Below the pieces are notes generated by a model that searched no databases, was not told the DNA's origin, and was given only the letters and a program-made list of their open reading frames with translations. This document shows positions 31,841 through 42,830 of a stretch of DNA of 64,000 bases, in pieces (positions within the stretch are counted from its first letter, which is position 1; each line of letters opens with the position of its first letter). The stretch comes from Caryophanales bacterium. GTDB lineage: Bacteria > Bacillota > Bacilli > Bacillales > Bacillaceae_J. The DNA lies in assembly GCA_012840465.1 (NCBI GenBank), contig DULJ01000067.1, positions 101,957 through 165,956 on the forward strand. Direction: 5' to 3'. The translations under genes were made by a program, and so were the position numbers.

Positions 31841-33466
31841 ATGGAACTACAAGACGTCGCCCAGGCGTTAGCGAATAAAATTGCCTCTTCATATATAAGC
31901 GAGGAAGATGAAGTCGCCTCTTTTTTTGACTATCCTGATATTAAAAACAAAGAGACATACAAGAAACGATTAGAAGAGTTAAGTAATCGGCAGTTTCCGA
32001 GATGGCAATTGGTCGAGTATTTATTAGAGTTTCATAAAAACTTCGATGTTTCTGATAAAACGATTACAAATATTAAAAGAATGTTAGATCCCAAAAGTGT
32101 CGTTGTCATTGGCGGTCAACAAGCGGGATTGTTAACGGGTCCACTTTATTCAATACATAAAATTATTTCCATCATTAAGTTTGCGAAAGAACAAGAGCAA
32201 TTATTAAATGTTCCGGTTCTTCCTGTTTTTTGGGTTGCGGGGGAGGATCATGACTTTGCAGAAATTAATCACACTTACGTGTTGCGTAATGGTAGGGTCG
32301 AAAAACGTGTTATTAAACAAAAGCATTTCAAAAAATGCCCTGCCTCTCAGTTGATCATTGATCAAAATAAGGCTGAAGACTGGATTAAAGAGATTGTCGG
32401 CACATTCGGGGAAACGGTTTATACAAATGATATGTTAAATCATCTTTATGCCGATTTAAGAAAGTCCTCTACCTATGTTGATTTTTTTATCAATATTGTC
32501 TTTAGATTATTTAAAGAACATGGCCTCATTATTGTGGATTCGGGTGATACAGGCTTTAGAAAGATTGGATCGCCTTTTATAGAAATGATTATTCGCAACA
32601 ATTCGGAATTAGGAGAAAAGGTGCTATGTGGCCAATTGACTCTTCAGGAATTGGGCTACGGACAACCGATTGAAATTAATGAACAGAATGCCCATTTGTT
32701 TGTTATTCAAGACGGGGAAAGGATCCTATTAGAAAGATCCAAAACACAATTTGTTGGAAAGAATAATGAATGTAATTTTGAACATTCAGCATTATTAGAG
32801 TTGAATCGTAATCAACCTGAATTGTTCAGCAACAATGTTGCGACAAGACCGCTTATGCAGGAGTATGTGTTCCCGACATTGGCTTTTATTTCGGGGCCTG
32901 GTGAAATTGCTTATTGGGCGGCACTAAAAGAAGCGTTCCATTTGTTTGACTTTAAAGTGCCGCCTGTTATTCCAAGATTAATGATTTCTATCCTTGACAG
33001 AAAGTCGGGAAAATACGTGAAGGAACTGGGCTTGGATATAGCCGGGGTTGTTAAAAGTGGATGTCTAAATGAGAAAGAAGAGTGGCTCAAAAAACAACAG
33101 CCATTTCCAATCGAGCAAATGACAGAAGAAACAACAACCCGAATTTTGAATGTGCATAGACCTTTTAAGGAGTTGGCTATCCAAGTTGATCCCCATCTTA
33201 AAGATTTGGCCGAAAAAAATGCAGAGCTTATTCAATCGCAAATTTATTATTTAAAACAGAAAGTGGAAAAGAGGATACGTTTTCAACATAAAGTTGTCTT
33301 GGACAAATTTGACCATATCAACTATTTTATCAAGCCTTTAAATGCACCGCAGGAGAGAATATGGAATATTTTTTACTATATTAACCTATATGGTTACCAA
33401 ATTATCGATGAAATGGTAGATCTAAATTATCAATGGAATAACCAACACAAGGTTATTACTATATAA
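31841..33466 (+). CDS. bshC: Bacillithiol biosynthesis cysteine-adding enzyme BshC
   Basis: Last step of bacillithiol synthesis: adds cysteine to glucosaminyl-malate. 541 residues, the normal length. Motifs: VVIGGQQAGLLTGPLYSIHK (about 88-107), PVFWVAGEDHDFAEINHTYV (about 128-147, HIGH-like role), and a C-terminal coiled coil (about 445-500). Start ATG after AAAGGAAGTATCCGC. A possible promoter (TTGAGG, 18 bases, TATACT) lies in the gap after the DUF3397 gene. Ends at a strong terminator before mraZ. Confidence 0.96.
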   Translation: MELQDVAQALANKIASSYISEEDEVASFFDYPDIKNKETYKKRLEELSNRQFPRWQLVEYLLEFHKNFDVSDKTITNIKRMLDPKSVVVIGGQQAGLLTGPLYSIHKIISIIKFAKEQEQLLNVPVLPVFWVAGEDHDFAEINHTYVLRNGRVEKRVIKQKHFKKCPASQLIIDQNKAEDWIKEIVGTFGETVYTNDMLNHLYADLRKSSTYVDFFINIVFRLFKEHGLIIVDSGDTGFRKIGSPFIEMIIRNNSELGEKVLCGQLTLQELGYGQPIEINEQNAHLFVIQDGERILLERSKTQFVGKNNECNFEHSALLELNRNQPELFSNNVATRPLMQEYVFPTLAFISGPGEIAYWAALKEAFHLFDFKVPPVIPRLMISILDRKSGKYVKELGLDIAGVVKSGCLNEKEEWLKKQQPFPIEQMTEETTTRILNVHRPFKELAIQVDPHLKDLAEKNAELIQSQIYYLKQKVEKRIRFQHKVVLDKFDHINYFIKPLNAPQERIWNIFYYINLYGYQIIDEMVDLNYQWNNQHKVITI

Positions 33467-33520
33467 AAATATATATAAAATGACGTGTTATAACAAATTA
33501 AGTTCCGAATTTGTCGAGCA

Positions 33521-33558
33521 AAAACCTGCGATGTATGCAGGTTTTTTTGTTTTTTTTC
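33521..33558 (+). terminator. Terminator after bshC
   Basis: AAAACCTGC / GCAGGTTTT hairpin followed by a long T-tract. Confidence 0.88.
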
Positions 33559-33578
33559 ACGAATAATTCATAAAGTAA

Positions 33579-33623
33579 GTGGTGGAAAGTGGTGATTTGT
33601 GGTATTCTATGGTCAGAAAGTGG
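33579..33623 (+). promoter_or_regulatory. mraZ promoter with 10-bp-spaced GTGG repeats (MraZ boxes)
   Basis: GTGG starts at 33579, 33589 and 33599, a degenerate ATGG at 33609, and GTGG again at 33620: a ladder of close to one helical turn. MraZ regulators bind direct repeats with about this period at their own promoters. An extended -10 (TGG then TATTCT, 33600-33608) is interleaved with them. Confidence 0.75.
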
Positions 33624-33633
33624 GGCGTAATGT

Positions 33634-34065
33634 ATGTTCATGGGGGAATATCATCATACCATTGATCAAAAAGGCCGTATGATTATTCCGGCTAAATTTA
33701 GAGAACTTCTTGGAGAAGGCTTTGTGCTTACAAGGGGTTTAGATCAATGTTTGTTTGGTTATTCCTACGATGAATGGCAAACCTTAGAAAATAAATTAAA
33801 AACCCTTCCTTTTACAAAAAAAGATGCTAGAGCGTTTACACGTTTTTTCTTCTCTGGTGCAACTGAATGTGAAGTGGACAAGCAAGGAAGAGTAAATATT
33901 GCTCCTCCGCTAAGAGATTATGCCAAACTAGATAAAGACTGTGTCATTGTAGGTGTTTCAAATCGTTTTGAGATTTGGAGCAAGTCAAATTGGGATACAT
34001 ATGTTACGGAGTCTGCAGATTCATTTGCTGAAATTGCAGAAAGTATGGTTGATTTCGATATTTAG
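33634..34065 (+). CDS. mraZ: Transcriptional regulator MraZ
   Basis: 143-residue AbrB/SpoVT-like DNA-binding protein controlling its own dcw operon. Two swapped-hairpin halves: [23 protein letters not shown] and [20 protein letters not shown], each with the DxxGR motif. First gene of the dcw cluster, with its likely operator directly upstream. Two in-phase ATGs are nearby; 34 bases of evidence favour the MFMGEY start used by relatives. Confidence 0.97.
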   Translation: MFMGEYHHTIDQKGRMIIPAKFRELLGEGFVLTRGLDQCLFGYSYDEWQTLENKLKTLPFTKKDARAFTRFFFSGATECEVDKQGRVNIAPPLRDYAKLDKDCVIVGVSNRFEIWSKSNWDTYVTESADSFAEIAESMVDFDI

Positions 34066-34122
34066 ATGCAAAATAGCATTACAGAACAACAGGAAAAAGA
34101 CTAGGGTGGAGTAGATGTATAA

Positions 34123-35055
34123 ATGTTTGAACACATAACTGTTTTAAGAGAAGAAGCTGTTGAAGGGTTAAATATAAAGCCAGATGGAATCTATGTTGAT
34201 TGTACCTTAGGTGGAGCGGGACATAGCGAACTAATTTTATCGAAACTTTCAAAGTCCGGCAGACTATATGCGTTTGATCAGGATGAAATGGCAATAGAGC
34301 ATGCTGCAAAAAAATTAGCGGCCTATAAAGATCAAGTCGTCCTAATAAAAAGCAACTTTCGCCATCTAAAAGAAGAGTTGCAAGACCGGGGCGTAGAGGG
34401 TGTAGACGGAGTCCTTTTTGATCTTGGAGTATCATCACCACAGCTTGACATTGCCGAAAGGGGCTTTAGCTACCATCAAGATGCGCCGCTAGACATGAGG
34501 ATGGATCAAACAGCACCGATATCGGCTTACGATGTTGTCAATCACTGGAGTTATAATGATCTTGTTAGAATATTCTTCCAATACGGTGAGGAAAAGTTTT
34601 CGAAACAAATCGCAAGGAAAATTGAAGCTTTTCGTAATGTTAAACCAATTGAAACGACAGGGGAGTTGGTAGAGTTAATAAAAGAAGGTATTCCTGCACC
34701 GGCAAGACGAGCAGGAGGGCATCCGGCTAAACGGGTTTTTCAAGCCATTCGGATCGCTGTGAATGATGAGCTTAAAGTATTCGAAGAGGCGATAGAAGAT
34801 GCCATTTCGATTTCAAAACCAGGGGGAAGAATAGCGGTTATTACATTTCATTCGTTGGAAGACAGAATTTGTAAGACAACATTTAGTAAATGGAGTAGAG
34901 GTCCTGAATTGCCCCATGGGTTGCCAATCATTCCGGAGGAATATAAAGCTAAGTTAAAGCTTATAACGAGGAAGCCGATTTTACCTTCAGAAGAAGAAAT
35001 GGAGCAAAACAAACGAGCGCGGTCTGCAAAATTAAGAGTGGCCGAGAAACAATAA
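34123..35055 (+). CDS. rsmH: 16S rRNA (cytosine-1402-N4) methyltransferase RsmH (MraW)
   Basis: 310-residue SAM-dependent methyltransferase. Motifs: [13 protein letters not shown] at the N-terminus, [16 protein letters not shown] (SAM motif I, about 26-41), [22 protein letters not shown] and the C-terminal [10 protein letters not shown]. Start ATG after AGGGTGGAG at slightly long spacing. Second gene of the dcw cluster, before ftsL. Confidence 0.97.
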   Translation: MFEHITVLREEAVEGLNIKPDGIYVDCTLGGAGHSELILSKLSKSGRLYAFDQDEMAIEHAAKKLAAYKDQVVLIKSNFRHLKEELQDRGVEGVDGVLFDLGVSSPQLDIAERGFSYHQDAPLDMRMDQTAPISAYDVVNHWSYNDLVRIFFQYGEEKFSKQIARKIEAFRNVKPIETTGELVELIKEGIPAPARRAGGHPAKRVFQAIRIAVNDELKVFEEAIEDAISISKPGGRIAVITFHSLEDRICKTTFSKWSRGPELPHGLPIIPEEYKAKLKLITRKPILPSEEEMEQNKRARSAKLRVAEKQ

Positions 35056-35080
35056 CAAATTATAGTAGGAGGTTTTAGTT

Positions 35081-35440
35081 TTGAACAATCTTGCTTACCA
35101 GGTTCAACCGAAAAAACATCAGCAGAATAAACCAAACTTGAAGCCTCAAGTAAAGGTAAAAAAGAAAAGTATTATTACAGCTGGTGAAAAATTTCTGCTT
35201 TCACTTTTGCTTATTTTTAGTACAATAGGTTGTACGATGATCATTTCCAAGCAAGCAGCTATTTTTCAACTCAATAATGATATTCAGGTTTTGGAATCCG
35301 AAATAACCGAACAACAAAAGATCAATAGTGGTTTAGCGGAGGAAATAACTGAATTGTCGAAACCACAGCGGATATTAAAAATTGCTACTGAACAAGGATT
35401 AACAATAATTGATAATAATGTCCAAGTAATCGGTAACTAG
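35081..35440 (+). CDS. ftsL: Divisome protein FtsL
   Basis: 119-residue bitopic membrane protein of the DivIB-DivIC-FtsL complex. Basic cytoplasmic N-terminus (about 1-45, KKHQQNKPNLKPQVKVKKKS), one membrane helix (about 46-66), and an extracellular coiled coil (INDIQVLESEITEQQKINSGLAEEITEL). TTG start after AGGAGGTTTTAGTT. Identification rests on layout and position, as FtsL sequences are poorly conserved. Confidence 0.92.
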   Translation: MNNLAYQVQPKKHQQNKPNLKPQVKVKKKSIITAGEKFLLSLLLIFSTIGCTMIISKQAAIFQLNNDIQVLESEITEQQKINSGLAEEITELSKPQRILKIATEQGLTIIDNNVQVIGN

Positions 35441-35475
35441 TTATGGTAATTAGTTTAATATAGTGTGGTGAGAAA

Positions 35476-37734
35476 ATGAGTAAAAAAACAACAGTACATA
35501 TTAGAGTTGGGGCGAGGATATTATCATTAATATTTGTCCTGCTCTTTTTTATTTTAACAGGTCGTTTTGTTTATATTCAAACTGTTAAAGAGGTGAAAGG
35601 ACATGATCTAACCGTTTTAGCCGATGAAAAGTGGGAGAAGGAACGGACCATCGAAGCTTCAAGAGGACAAATACTTGATCGTAACGGACAAGTTATTGCG
35701 AAGGATGTTCCTACCTATTCGTTGTATGTGGTGATTAGTGATAAATATTCAAAAAATTCTTCTGTCCCCCTTTATGTTATTGACAAACATGAAACGGCTG
35801 AAAAATTAGCTCCATTATTGAATATGCAAGCTTCAGAGATTGAGAGAAGGTTAAATCCTGCTAAATCCGATGCTGTTCAAGTAGAACTGGGTCCGAAAGG
35901 TAGGAATATTGACCATCAATTAATGGAGGAAATTAAGGCATTGAACCTTCCGGGCGTTTATTTTACCCGGGAGAAAAAGAGATTATATCCGAATGGTATA
36001 TTTGCTTCCCATGTAATCGGGTTTGCACAGCCTGATGAACAAGGAAAATTGGTTGGAAAAATGGGGGTTGAAAAAACCTTTGATGATCTCTTGCAAGGGA
36101 AAGATGGTCGTATTACCTTTCAGAGTGACCGTAGGGGCTTTAAGCTTCCTGATCCAAAAGAAATGATTGTAGCGCCCGAAAACGGGAAGGATCTATTTTT
36201 AACAATAGATCAGAGAATCCAAACCTTTTTAGAAAGTGCTTTGAGCTATGCCGAAAAAGAATATGAACCTGAAAATATCATCGGGGTTGTTGCAGATGCG
36301 AAAACGGGAGAAATATTAGCGATGGGAACTAGACCAAGCTTTGATCCTAATACTCGGGATATTTCAAACTATATGAATGAAGTTATTTCCTCTCCCTTTG
36401 AACCAGGTTCAACAATGAAAATATTTACGTTAGCCGCGGCGATTGATGCTGGTGTTTTTCGAGCTAACGAAACGTATAAGTCAGGATCCTATAGAATTTC
36501 GCAGAAAGATAAAGCAATTCGAGACCACAACCGCTCCGGATGGGGTACAATCACGTACTTAGAGGGGGTTCAACGGTCTTCTAACGTTGCAATGGCAAAG
36601 TTAGTCAATGAAAAACTAGGCGGCGATAAATTTCTCGAATACTTACAAAAATTTCATTTTGATAAAATAACGGGGATTGATTTGCCAAATGAAGTTCCTG
36701 GTAATATTTTGTATAGGTACCCGATTGAAAAAATTACGACTTCCTATGGACAAGGAACGACAATAACTCCGATTCAACAAATACAAGCAGCAACTGCGAT
36801 ATCAAATGGTGGCAAAATGATGAAGCCGTATATTATCAAAAAAATTGTCGATCCCAAAACAGGGGAAGTTATTAAACAGCAAGAGCCAACAATTGTTGAG
36901 GAGCCTATCAAAAAAGAGACGGCTCAGCAAGTTCTTGATATTTTGGAAACAGTTGTTTCTTCGAAAGCAGGTACTGGTAAATCCTATGCAATAGAGGGTT
37001 ATCAAGTTGCTGGAAAAACGGGTACTGCCCAAATTCCAAACCCAAAAACAGGGAAATATATGACAGGTCACGGAAATAATATATTTTCATTTTTAGGGTT
37101 TGCGCCAAAAGATGACCCGAGGTTAATTGTCTATGTATCTGTAAAAAGGCCGAAACTTGAGCCGACTGAGCTTGGTTCTGCGCCAGTATCCTATGTTTTT
37201 AAAACAGTTATGAAAAATAGTCTTAACTACATGAATATTGCCCCAACAGAAGCGGCTAATATTGAAAAACCGGTTGTGCAAGCGGGTATCGAAACTCCAA
37301 AAGTGATTGGAAAAGGGGTAGATGAAGGGATGAAAGAACTCTCGCAAGCAGGTCTTACCGTCATCAAGCTAGGGCAAACGGATCGTGTCATAAAGCAAAT
37401 TCCTTTGCCAAATTCGAAGGTGTTAGAAAAGGAAAAAGTTATTATCAAGGCAAAGGGTAAGATGAAAATGCCTGATATGACTGGATGGGCCTTTAGGGAT
37501 GTGGCAAAGATAGCTGATATTGCCAAATTAAAGCTGAATGTTATTGGAAAAGGCTATGTTACGAAGCAAAGCATCCAGCCAAATTCCGAATTTAAAGATG
37601 GAGATTATTTAGTGGTGGAGTTGAATCCGCCGTTTGAGGAGAAAGAGCCCGAAAAAAATCCTGAAGATGAAGTGAATTTAAAGGGAAAAGAGGATCAACA
37701 AATGTTCGAACTATTGAATAGTGTCCAAGATTAA
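35476..37734 (+). CDS. pbpB: Penicillin-binding protein 2B, septal transpeptidase
   Basis: Class B PBP that cross-links septal peptidoglycan with FtsW. 752 residues: N-terminal membrane helix (about 12-33), dimerisation domain (about 60-230, with EASRGQILDRNGQVIAKD), transpeptidase domain with SxxK in GSTMKIF (Ser near 312), SxN in SSNVAM and KTG in KTGTAQ (near 513), then two PASTA repeats (about 595-655 and 658-718) and an acidic tail. Long for the B. subtilis protein (about 716) because of the tail. ATG after GTGGTGAGAAA. Confidence 0.96.
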   Translation: MSKKTTVHIRVGARILSLIFVLLFFILTGRFVYIQTVKEVKGHDLTVLADEKWEKERTIEASRGQILDRNGQVIAKDVPTYSLYVVISDKYSKNSSVPLYVIDKHETAEKLAPLLNMQASEIERRLNPAKSDAVQVELGPKGRNIDHQLMEEIKALNLPGVYFTREKKRLYPNGIFASHVIGFAQPDEQGKLVGKMGVEKTFDDLLQGKDGRITFQSDRRGFKLPDPKEMIVAPENGKDLFLTIDQRIQTFLESALSYAEKEYEPENIIGVVADAKTGEILAMGTRPSFDPNTRDISNYMNEVISSPFEPGSTMKIFTLAAAIDAGVFRANETYKSGSYRISQKDKAIRDHNRSGWGTITYLEGVQRSSNVAMAKLVNEKLGGDKFLEYLQKFHFDKITGIDLPNEVPGNILYRYPIEKITTSYGQGTTITPIQQIQAATAISNGGKMMKPYIIKKIVDPKTGEVIKQQEPTIVEEPIKKETAQQVLDILETVVSSKAGTGKSYAIEGYQVAGKTGTAQIPNPKTGKYMTGHGNNIFSFLGFAPKDDPRLIVYVSVKRPKLEPTELGSAPVSYVFKTVMKNSLNYMNIAPTEAANIEKPVVQAGIETPKVIGKGVDEGMKELSQAGLTVIKLGQTDRVIKQIPLPNSKVLEKEKVIIKAKGKMKMPDMTGWAFRDVAKIADIAKLKLNVIGKGYVTKQSIQPNSEFKDGDYLVVELNPPFEEKEPEKNPEDEVNLKGKEDQQMFELLNSVQD

Positions 37735-37836
37735 ACGACCGGGGTTCTACTGATCCTTCATGGGCTAATCCATGTTCTATTCCGCACCGTACAAGCATAA
37801 GATGAAACAAGCTAAGTCAAGGAGGTAAGACGATCT

Positions 37837-39759
37837 TTGAGAGTTTCGAATGTTACGGTGCGGAAACGTTTAGTTACGGTGTTATTAGTTGGATTATTCC
37901 TATTCTTGGTAATAGATGTAAGGCTGGGGTATGTGCAGTTAGTAATGGGAAATTGGTTGAGTGACAAGGCTATGGATTCCTGGGGGAAAAATATTCCGTT
38001 TGAGCCGGAACGGGGAGAAATTCTCGATCGTAACGGGGTTCCGTTAGCAACAAATGTAAGTGCTCCGACTGTTTATCTAATCCCAAGGCAAATAGAAGAC
38101 CCAGCAATTGCAGCCAAGAAATTAGCTGCTGTTTTGAATGCTTCGGAAGAAAAAGTGTATAAAACAATGACTAAGAACTCTTTAAATGAGCGTATTACGG
38201 AGGGAAGAAAACTTTCAAATGACAAGGCTAATGAAATCCGTGCTCTTAATTTGAAAGGGGTTTATATCGCTGAAGATTCCAAACGGCATTATCCGTTTGG
38301 GAGTTATTTATCCCATGTCTTGGGGTTTACAGGAATTGATAATCAAGGCCTAATGGGACTTGAGCTTTACTACAATGAAAAGTTGAGTGGAAAAAGAGGT
38401 CATGTATCGTATATTTCAGATGCAAAAGGACGAAAAATGCCCAATTCCACGGATCAATATACACCGCCGATCGATGGTTTAAATATGAAGTTAACAATTG
38501 ATTCCCGCGTTCAAACCATTATCGAAAGGGAATTAGATATTGCGGAGGCAACCTACAACCCGGATGGTGCAATTGCGCTTGCAATGGATCCAAAAACCGG
38601 TGAAATTTTAGGGATGTCATCAAGACCAGATTTTGATCCGGAAAAATATCAAAGTGTACCTCAAGAAGTATATAATCGGAACCTTCCGGTTTGGAGTACG
38701 TATGAGCCTGGATCTACTTTTAAAATTATTACTTTAGCGGCTGCACTGGAGGAAAAGTTAGTAGATCTTGATAAAGATCATTTTAATGATCCAGGTGCGA
38801 TTAGAGTCGAAGGTGCAACGTTACGTTGTTGGAAACGGGGCGGACATGGATCCCAATCTTTCCTCGAGGTTGTTCAAAACTCATGTAACCCCGGATTTGT
38901 AACTCTAGGACAAAGATTAGGTAAAGACCGTTTGTTTCAATATATAAAGAATTTTGGATTTGGCCAAAAAACAGGGATTGATCTGCAGGGGGAAGGAACA
39001 GGTATCCTTTTCAAAATGAATCGTGTTGGTCCTGTAGAGTTAGCGACAACGGCTTTTGGTCAAGGGGTGTCTGTTACCCCTATTCAGCAGGTAACAGCTG
39101 TTGCCGCCGCTGTTAATGGGGGTTTTTTGTATCAGCCTTATATTGCAAAAGAATGGGTTGATCCGATTACTGGAAAGGTTGTAAGCCGCAATACCCCTGT
39201 TATGAAAAGACGGATCATTTCTGAAGAAACATCGAAGCAGGTAAGGTATGCTCTAGAAAGTGTTGTAGCCCAAGGTACAGGGAAAGGTGCGTTTGTCGAT
39301 GGGTATCGTGTCGGCGGCAAAACCGGTACAGCCCAAAAAGTGAAAAACGGACGTTATATGGAAAATAACCATATTGTTTCTTTTATTGGATTTGCTCCAG
39401 CGGATGATCCGCAAATTGTTGTCTATACGGCGATAGATAACCCAAAGGGTACAGTTCAATTCGGAGGAGTCGTCGCTGCTCCAATTGTAGGGAATATATT
39501 AGAGGATAGCCTTAGAGCACTTGATGTTAAAAAAAGAGGCGGGCAGATTGAGAAGAAATACACATATCCTGATCCAAGAATGGTTACAGTGCCGAACATT
39601 GTTGGTTTAAAAACGAATGAATTGCAGAAATACCTACTTGATCTAAGGATAGAAAAAAGTGGTGAAGGTCCAATTATCATCGACCAAACACCAGAACCTG
39701 GAGAAAAAGTTGAATCTGGTGCAACTATTCGCATATTATTAGGTGGAACCGAAAAATAA
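37837..39759 (+). CDS. spoVD: Stage V sporulation protein D, spore-cortex class B PBP
   Basis: Transpeptidase for spore cortex, partner of SpoVE. 640 residues: membrane helix (about 11-32), dimerisation domain (RGEILDRNGVPLATN near 50), transpeptidase motifs GSTFKII (Ser near 292), SCN in QNSCNPGF and KTGTAQ (near 494), and a single C-terminal PASTA domain (about 583-640), which separates it from PBP2B. TTG start after AAGGAGGTAAGACGAT. The 102-base gap upstream may hold a mother-cell (SigE) promoter; CGTACAAG there matches the SigE -10 only partly. Confidence 0.96.
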   Translation: MRVSNVTVRKRLVTVLLVGLFLFLVIDVRLGYVQLVMGNWLSDKAMDSWGKNIPFEPERGEILDRNGVPLATNVSAPTVYLIPRQIEDPAIAAKKLAAVLNASEEKVYKTMTKNSLNERITEGRKLSNDKANEIRALNLKGVYIAEDSKRHYPFGSYLSHVLGFTGIDNQGLMGLELYYNEKLSGKRGHVSYISDAKGRKMPNSTDQYTPPIDGLNMKLTIDSRVQTIIERELDIAEATYNPDGAIALAMDPKTGEILGMSSRPDFDPEKYQSVPQEVYNRNLPVWSTYEPGSTFKIITLAAALEEKLVDLDKDHFNDPGAIRVEGATLRCWKRGGHGSQSFLEVVQNSCNPGFVTLGQRLGKDRLFQYIKNFGFGQKTGIDLQGEGTGILFKMNRVGPVELATTAFGQGVSVTPIQQVTAVAAAVNGGFLYQPYIAKEWVDPITGKVVSRNTPVMKRRIISEETSKQVRYALESVVAQGTGKGAFVDGYRVGGKTGTAQKVKNGRYMENNHIVSFIGFAPADDPQIVVYTAIDNPKGTVQFGGVVAAPIVGNILEDSLRALDVKKRGGQIEKKYTYPDPRMVTVPNIVGLKTNELQKYLLDLRIEKSGEGPIIIDQTPEPGEKVESGATIRILLGGTEK

Positions 39760-39778
39760 CACCCAATTTTCACCAAAG

Positions 39779-39816
39779 CGCGCCTAGCAATTATAAAGCT
39801 AGGCGTTTGCACTTTC
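39779..39816 (+). terminator. Terminator after spoVD
   Basis: CGCCTAGC / GCTAGGCG arms with a 9-base loop, short T tail. Separates spoVD from murE. Confidence 0.7.
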
Positions 39817-39920
39817 AAAAGGAAACAAATGTGCATTAAAAAGCATATATTATACAAGCCTACTTTTGATATAATGGGTGAAGTGAAAAATTTATATTTT
39901 CGACAGAAAGGAAATCCAGA

Positions 39921-41399
39921 ATGGAGCTAAAATCTTTACTTTCATGTTTAACGCATTATAAACAACTACAAATTGGAAATCCTCTTATTTCATCCATTGA
40001 AATGGATTCAAGACAGGTCCAGGCTGGTAGCTTATTTGTCTGCATTAATGGATTTACAGTTGATGGCCATGATTTCATGGAGCAGGCTATTCTTAATGGG
40101 GCAAGTGCGATCCTAGCCGAGCGTGAATTACATAATCGCGATATAGAGGTCCCTTATATTGTCGTAAGTGATACCAAAAGAGCATTGGCGCAGTTGGCCG
40201 ATTATTTTTATAATCAACCCACAAGAAAACTACGTTTAATTGGTGTCACGGGTACAAATGGAAAGACGACAACGACCCATATTATTGATGAAATATTTAA
40301 AGCGAATGGTGAACTGACCGGTCTAATCGGTACAATGTATATCAAAATTGGCAATCAAATAATCGATGTTAAAAATACAACACCGGAATCGTTGGTATTA
40401 CAAAAAACATTTAGTGATATGGTTGAACATAAGGTTACCACAGCAACTATGGAGGTGTCTTCCCATGCACTTGATATGGGTCGAGTTCGGGGCTGTGATT
40501 ATGATATTGCTGTATTCACCAATCTCACTCAAGATCATTTAGATTATCATAAAACAATGGAAGAGTATGCCTATGCTAAGGGAATTTTATTTGCCCAACT
40601 TGGCAGCACTATTAATTATGAGAAGCCTAAGTTTGCCATTGTAAACAATGATGACTCAGTTTCAGAGCTGTATAAGAAGCTGACGGCAGGTGCCCAAATC
40701 TTAACCTATGGAATAGATTCTGAAAGTGATGTGAGGGCTACTAATATCACTATGAGTGGGCAAGGTACTACGTTTACCTTAACAACACCTGTCGGGGAAG
40801 CTCGAATTTCAATGGGACTTGTTGGAAAATTTAGTGTTTATAATGTATTAGCAGCTATAAGTACTACGATTGCAGCGAAAGTTCCATTCGAGGTTATTAT
40901 CGACATGGTTCATAAGATGGAAGGTGTAGCAGGTAGGTTTGAATTGGTGAATGAAAATCAAGACTACACTGTGATCGTAGATTATTCCCATACACCGGAT
41001 AGTTTAGAAAACGCCTTAACAACAGTCAAACAATTTGCTAAAGGAAAAGTGTATGTCATTGTAGGCTGTGGAGGAGACCGTGATAAAACAAAACGTCCAA
41101 TTATGGCGCGAATTGCTGTGGAAAATAGTGACGAGGCTATATTTACCTCCGACAATCCAAGAACAGAGGATCCAGTCCAAATCCTAAAGGACATGGAAGC
41201 CGGCGTTCAAGGTGAGCATTATCAGGTTTTTGCTGATCGGAAAAAAGCGATTTATTATGCAGTTGGCAACGCTCGGAAAGATGATATTATTTTAATTGCC
41301 GGTAAAGGGCATGAAACCTATCAGATTATCGGCAAAGAGGTGCTTGACTTTGACGACCGCAAAATAGCACGAGAGGCGATAAAGGGGCGAGGTAAATGA
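39921..41399 (+). CDS. murE: UDP-MurNAc-L-Ala-D-Glu:meso-DAP ligase MurE
   Basis: Adds the third residue of the peptidoglycan stem peptide. 492 residues. ATP-binding [13 protein letters not shown] (about 107-119), carbamylated-Lys and [10 protein letters not shown] region, and the substrate motif SDNPRTEDP near residue 410. DNPR indicates meso-diaminopimelate as amino acid, in line with Bacillus. Start ATG after AGAAAGGAAATCCAG. Overlaps murF by four bases (ATGA). Confidence 0.97.
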   Translation: MELKSLLSCLTHYKQLQIGNPLISSIEMDSRQVQAGSLFVCINGFTVDGHDFMEQAILNGASAILAERELHNRDIEVPYIVVSDTKRALAQLADYFYNQPTRKLRLIGVTGTNGKTTTTHIIDEIFKANGELTGLIGTMYIKIGNQIIDVKNTTPESLVLQKTFSDMVEHKVTTATMEVSSHALDMGRVRGCDYDIAVFTNLTQDHLDYHKTMEEYAYAKGILFAQLGSTINYEKPKFAIVNNDDSVSELYKKLTAGAQILTYGIDSESDVRATNITMSGQGTTFTLTTPVGEARISMGLVGKFSVYNVLAAISTTIAAKVPFEVIIDMVHKMEGVAGRFELVNENQDYTVIVDYSHTPDSLENALTTVKQFAKGKVYVIVGCGGDRDKTKRPIMARIAVENSDEAIFTSDNPRTEDPVQILKDMEAGVQGEHYQVFADRKKAIYYAVGNARKDDIILIAGKGHETYQIIGKEVLDFDDRKIAREAIKGRGK

Positions 41400-42757
41400 A
41401 ACTCTCGTTAGGTGAGATTGCTGAAATATTTCCAGCGAATATGGGAGCGAAAGATAGCGATATTTTTATACAGGAAATTACAACCGATAGTCGTAAACAA
41501 GTGAGTAAAGGAATGTTCGTTCCGATCGTTGGAGATCAATTTGATGGTCATGACTTTATTAAAGACGCCATCAATAGTGGCGCAATTGCAGGCCTTTGGC
41601 AGGAACATAAAGAAGTACCGTCCTTTATACCTACCGATTTTCCATTGTTCTTTGTAAAAGATACAATCGAAGGGCTGCAGCAGCTTGCTAAATTATATTT
41701 GCAGAAGATTAACCCGATTGTCATTGGTATTACCGGATCTAATGGGAAAACAACAACAAAGGATTTAGTTTTTTCCGTCTTGCAAAAGAAATATAACACT
41801 TATAAGACTCAAGGTAATTTTAATAATCACATCGGCTTGCCGTTAACGCTTGTTTCGATGCCTGAAAATACGGAAGTCGTTATTTTAGAAATGGGAATGA
41901 GTAATTTTGGGGAAATTTCACTTTTGAGTAGACTTTCTAATCCTGATTATGCGATTATTACAAACATTGGAGAATCACATATTGAGTTTTTAGGCAGCCG
42001 TGCCGGTATTGCGAAGGCAAAGCTTGAAATTATCGATGGCATGAAGCCAATCGGAAAGATCATTGTAGATGGAGATGAACCATTACTTTCCACCATTGAA
42101 AAAGGACCTTTAGTCATTCGATGTGGATTTAATCCCGATAATGATCTGTTAATAAGCAATGTGAAATTTGAGAATGATCATCATTATTTTATCGTTAACG
42201 GGAATCAGTTTGAACTTTCCCTTCTTGGTAGGCATAATGTGAAGAATGCCAGCTATGCGATTGCCCTAGCAATGGAATTAGCTGTGCCGATCGAAGCCGT
42301 TAAGAAAGGGTTAGAAAAGATAGAATTAACCGGAATGCGGCTTGAACGAATGATTGGAAAAAAGGGTGCCTTGATTATTAATGATGCTTATAATTCCAGT
42401 CCTACCTCAATGAAAGCAGCTATTGATACGATTAAGGATTATCAACAATATGATAGAAAAGTTTTGGTATTGGGAGATATGTACGAACTTGGTCCTAATG
42501 AAGAAGAACTGCATCGCAGTGTTGCCGATGTTATTAATGAACCGATCACAGATGTAATTGCGATTGGTGAAAAAGGGAAATGGATTGCGGATGAAATACG
42601 AGAGCGGGAAATTCCTGTACATGTTTATAGTTTCCTTAGAAAAGAGGAAGCTTTGCCTTTTATAACAGAAATATTGTCTCCAGAGGCTGTCCTTTTATTT
42701 AAAGCATCAAGAGGGGCGAAGCTTGAATCTTTAGTTAACGAATTAAAACAACAATAG
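41396..42757 (+). CDS. murF: UDP-MurNAc-tripeptide:D-Ala-D-Ala ligase MurF
   Basis: Completes the UDP-MurNAc pentapeptide. 453 residues with [13 protein letters not shown] (about 111-123), [10 protein letters not shown] and [12 protein letters not shown] motifs typical of MurF. Start overlaps the murE stop by four bases, so it is coupled. Placement here differs from B. subtilis, where murF is elsewhere with ddl, and agrees with many other bacilli. Confidence 0.97.
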   Translation: MKLSLGEIAEIFPANMGAKDSDIFIQEITTDSRKQVSKGMFVPIVGDQFDGHDFIKDAINSGAIAGLWQEHKEVPSFIPTDFPLFFVKDTIEGLQQLAKLYLQKINPIVIGITGSNGKTTTKDLVFSVLQKKYNTYKTQGNFNNHIGLPLTLVSMPENTEVVILEMGMSNFGEISLLSRLSNPDYAIITNIGESHIEFLGSRAGIAKAKLEIIDGMKPIGKIIVDGDEPLLSTIEKGPLVIRCGFNPDNDLLISNVKFENDHHYFIVNGNQFELSLLGRHNVKNASYAIALAMELAVPIEAVKKGLEKIELTGMRLERMIGKKGALIINDAYNSSPTSMKAAIDTIKDYQQYDRKVLVLGDMYELGPNEEELHRSVADVINEPITDVIAIGEKGKWIADEIREREIPVHVYSFLRKEEALPFITEILSPEAVLLFKASRGAKLESLVNELKQQ

Positions 42758-42795
42758 GTGTCAGCTTTGTTTAGCAAGGGTGTCTGACACCCATA
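42757..42795. repeat. GGTGTCAG / CTGACACC hairpin between murF and mraY
   Basis: GGTGTCAG and CTGACACC pair around a 19-base loop; the right half GGGTGTC-T-GACACCC is itself a perfect near-palindrome. No T-tract directly follows, so it is not a clear terminator. Confidence 0.6.
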
Positions 42796-42830
42796 AAGAA
42801 TTTTTTTTGCAGAAGAAGGGGGGCTTTGGG

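Noticed and set aside
34079-34441. 120-codon minus-strand ORF
   Set aside because: Antisense to rsmH, Leu/His-rich low-complexity translation and no ribosome site.
37735-37836. SigE promoter before spoVD
   Set aside because: CGTACAAG matches the -10 in 6 of 8 positions but no acceptable -35 lies 14-15 bases upstream; not called as a feature.
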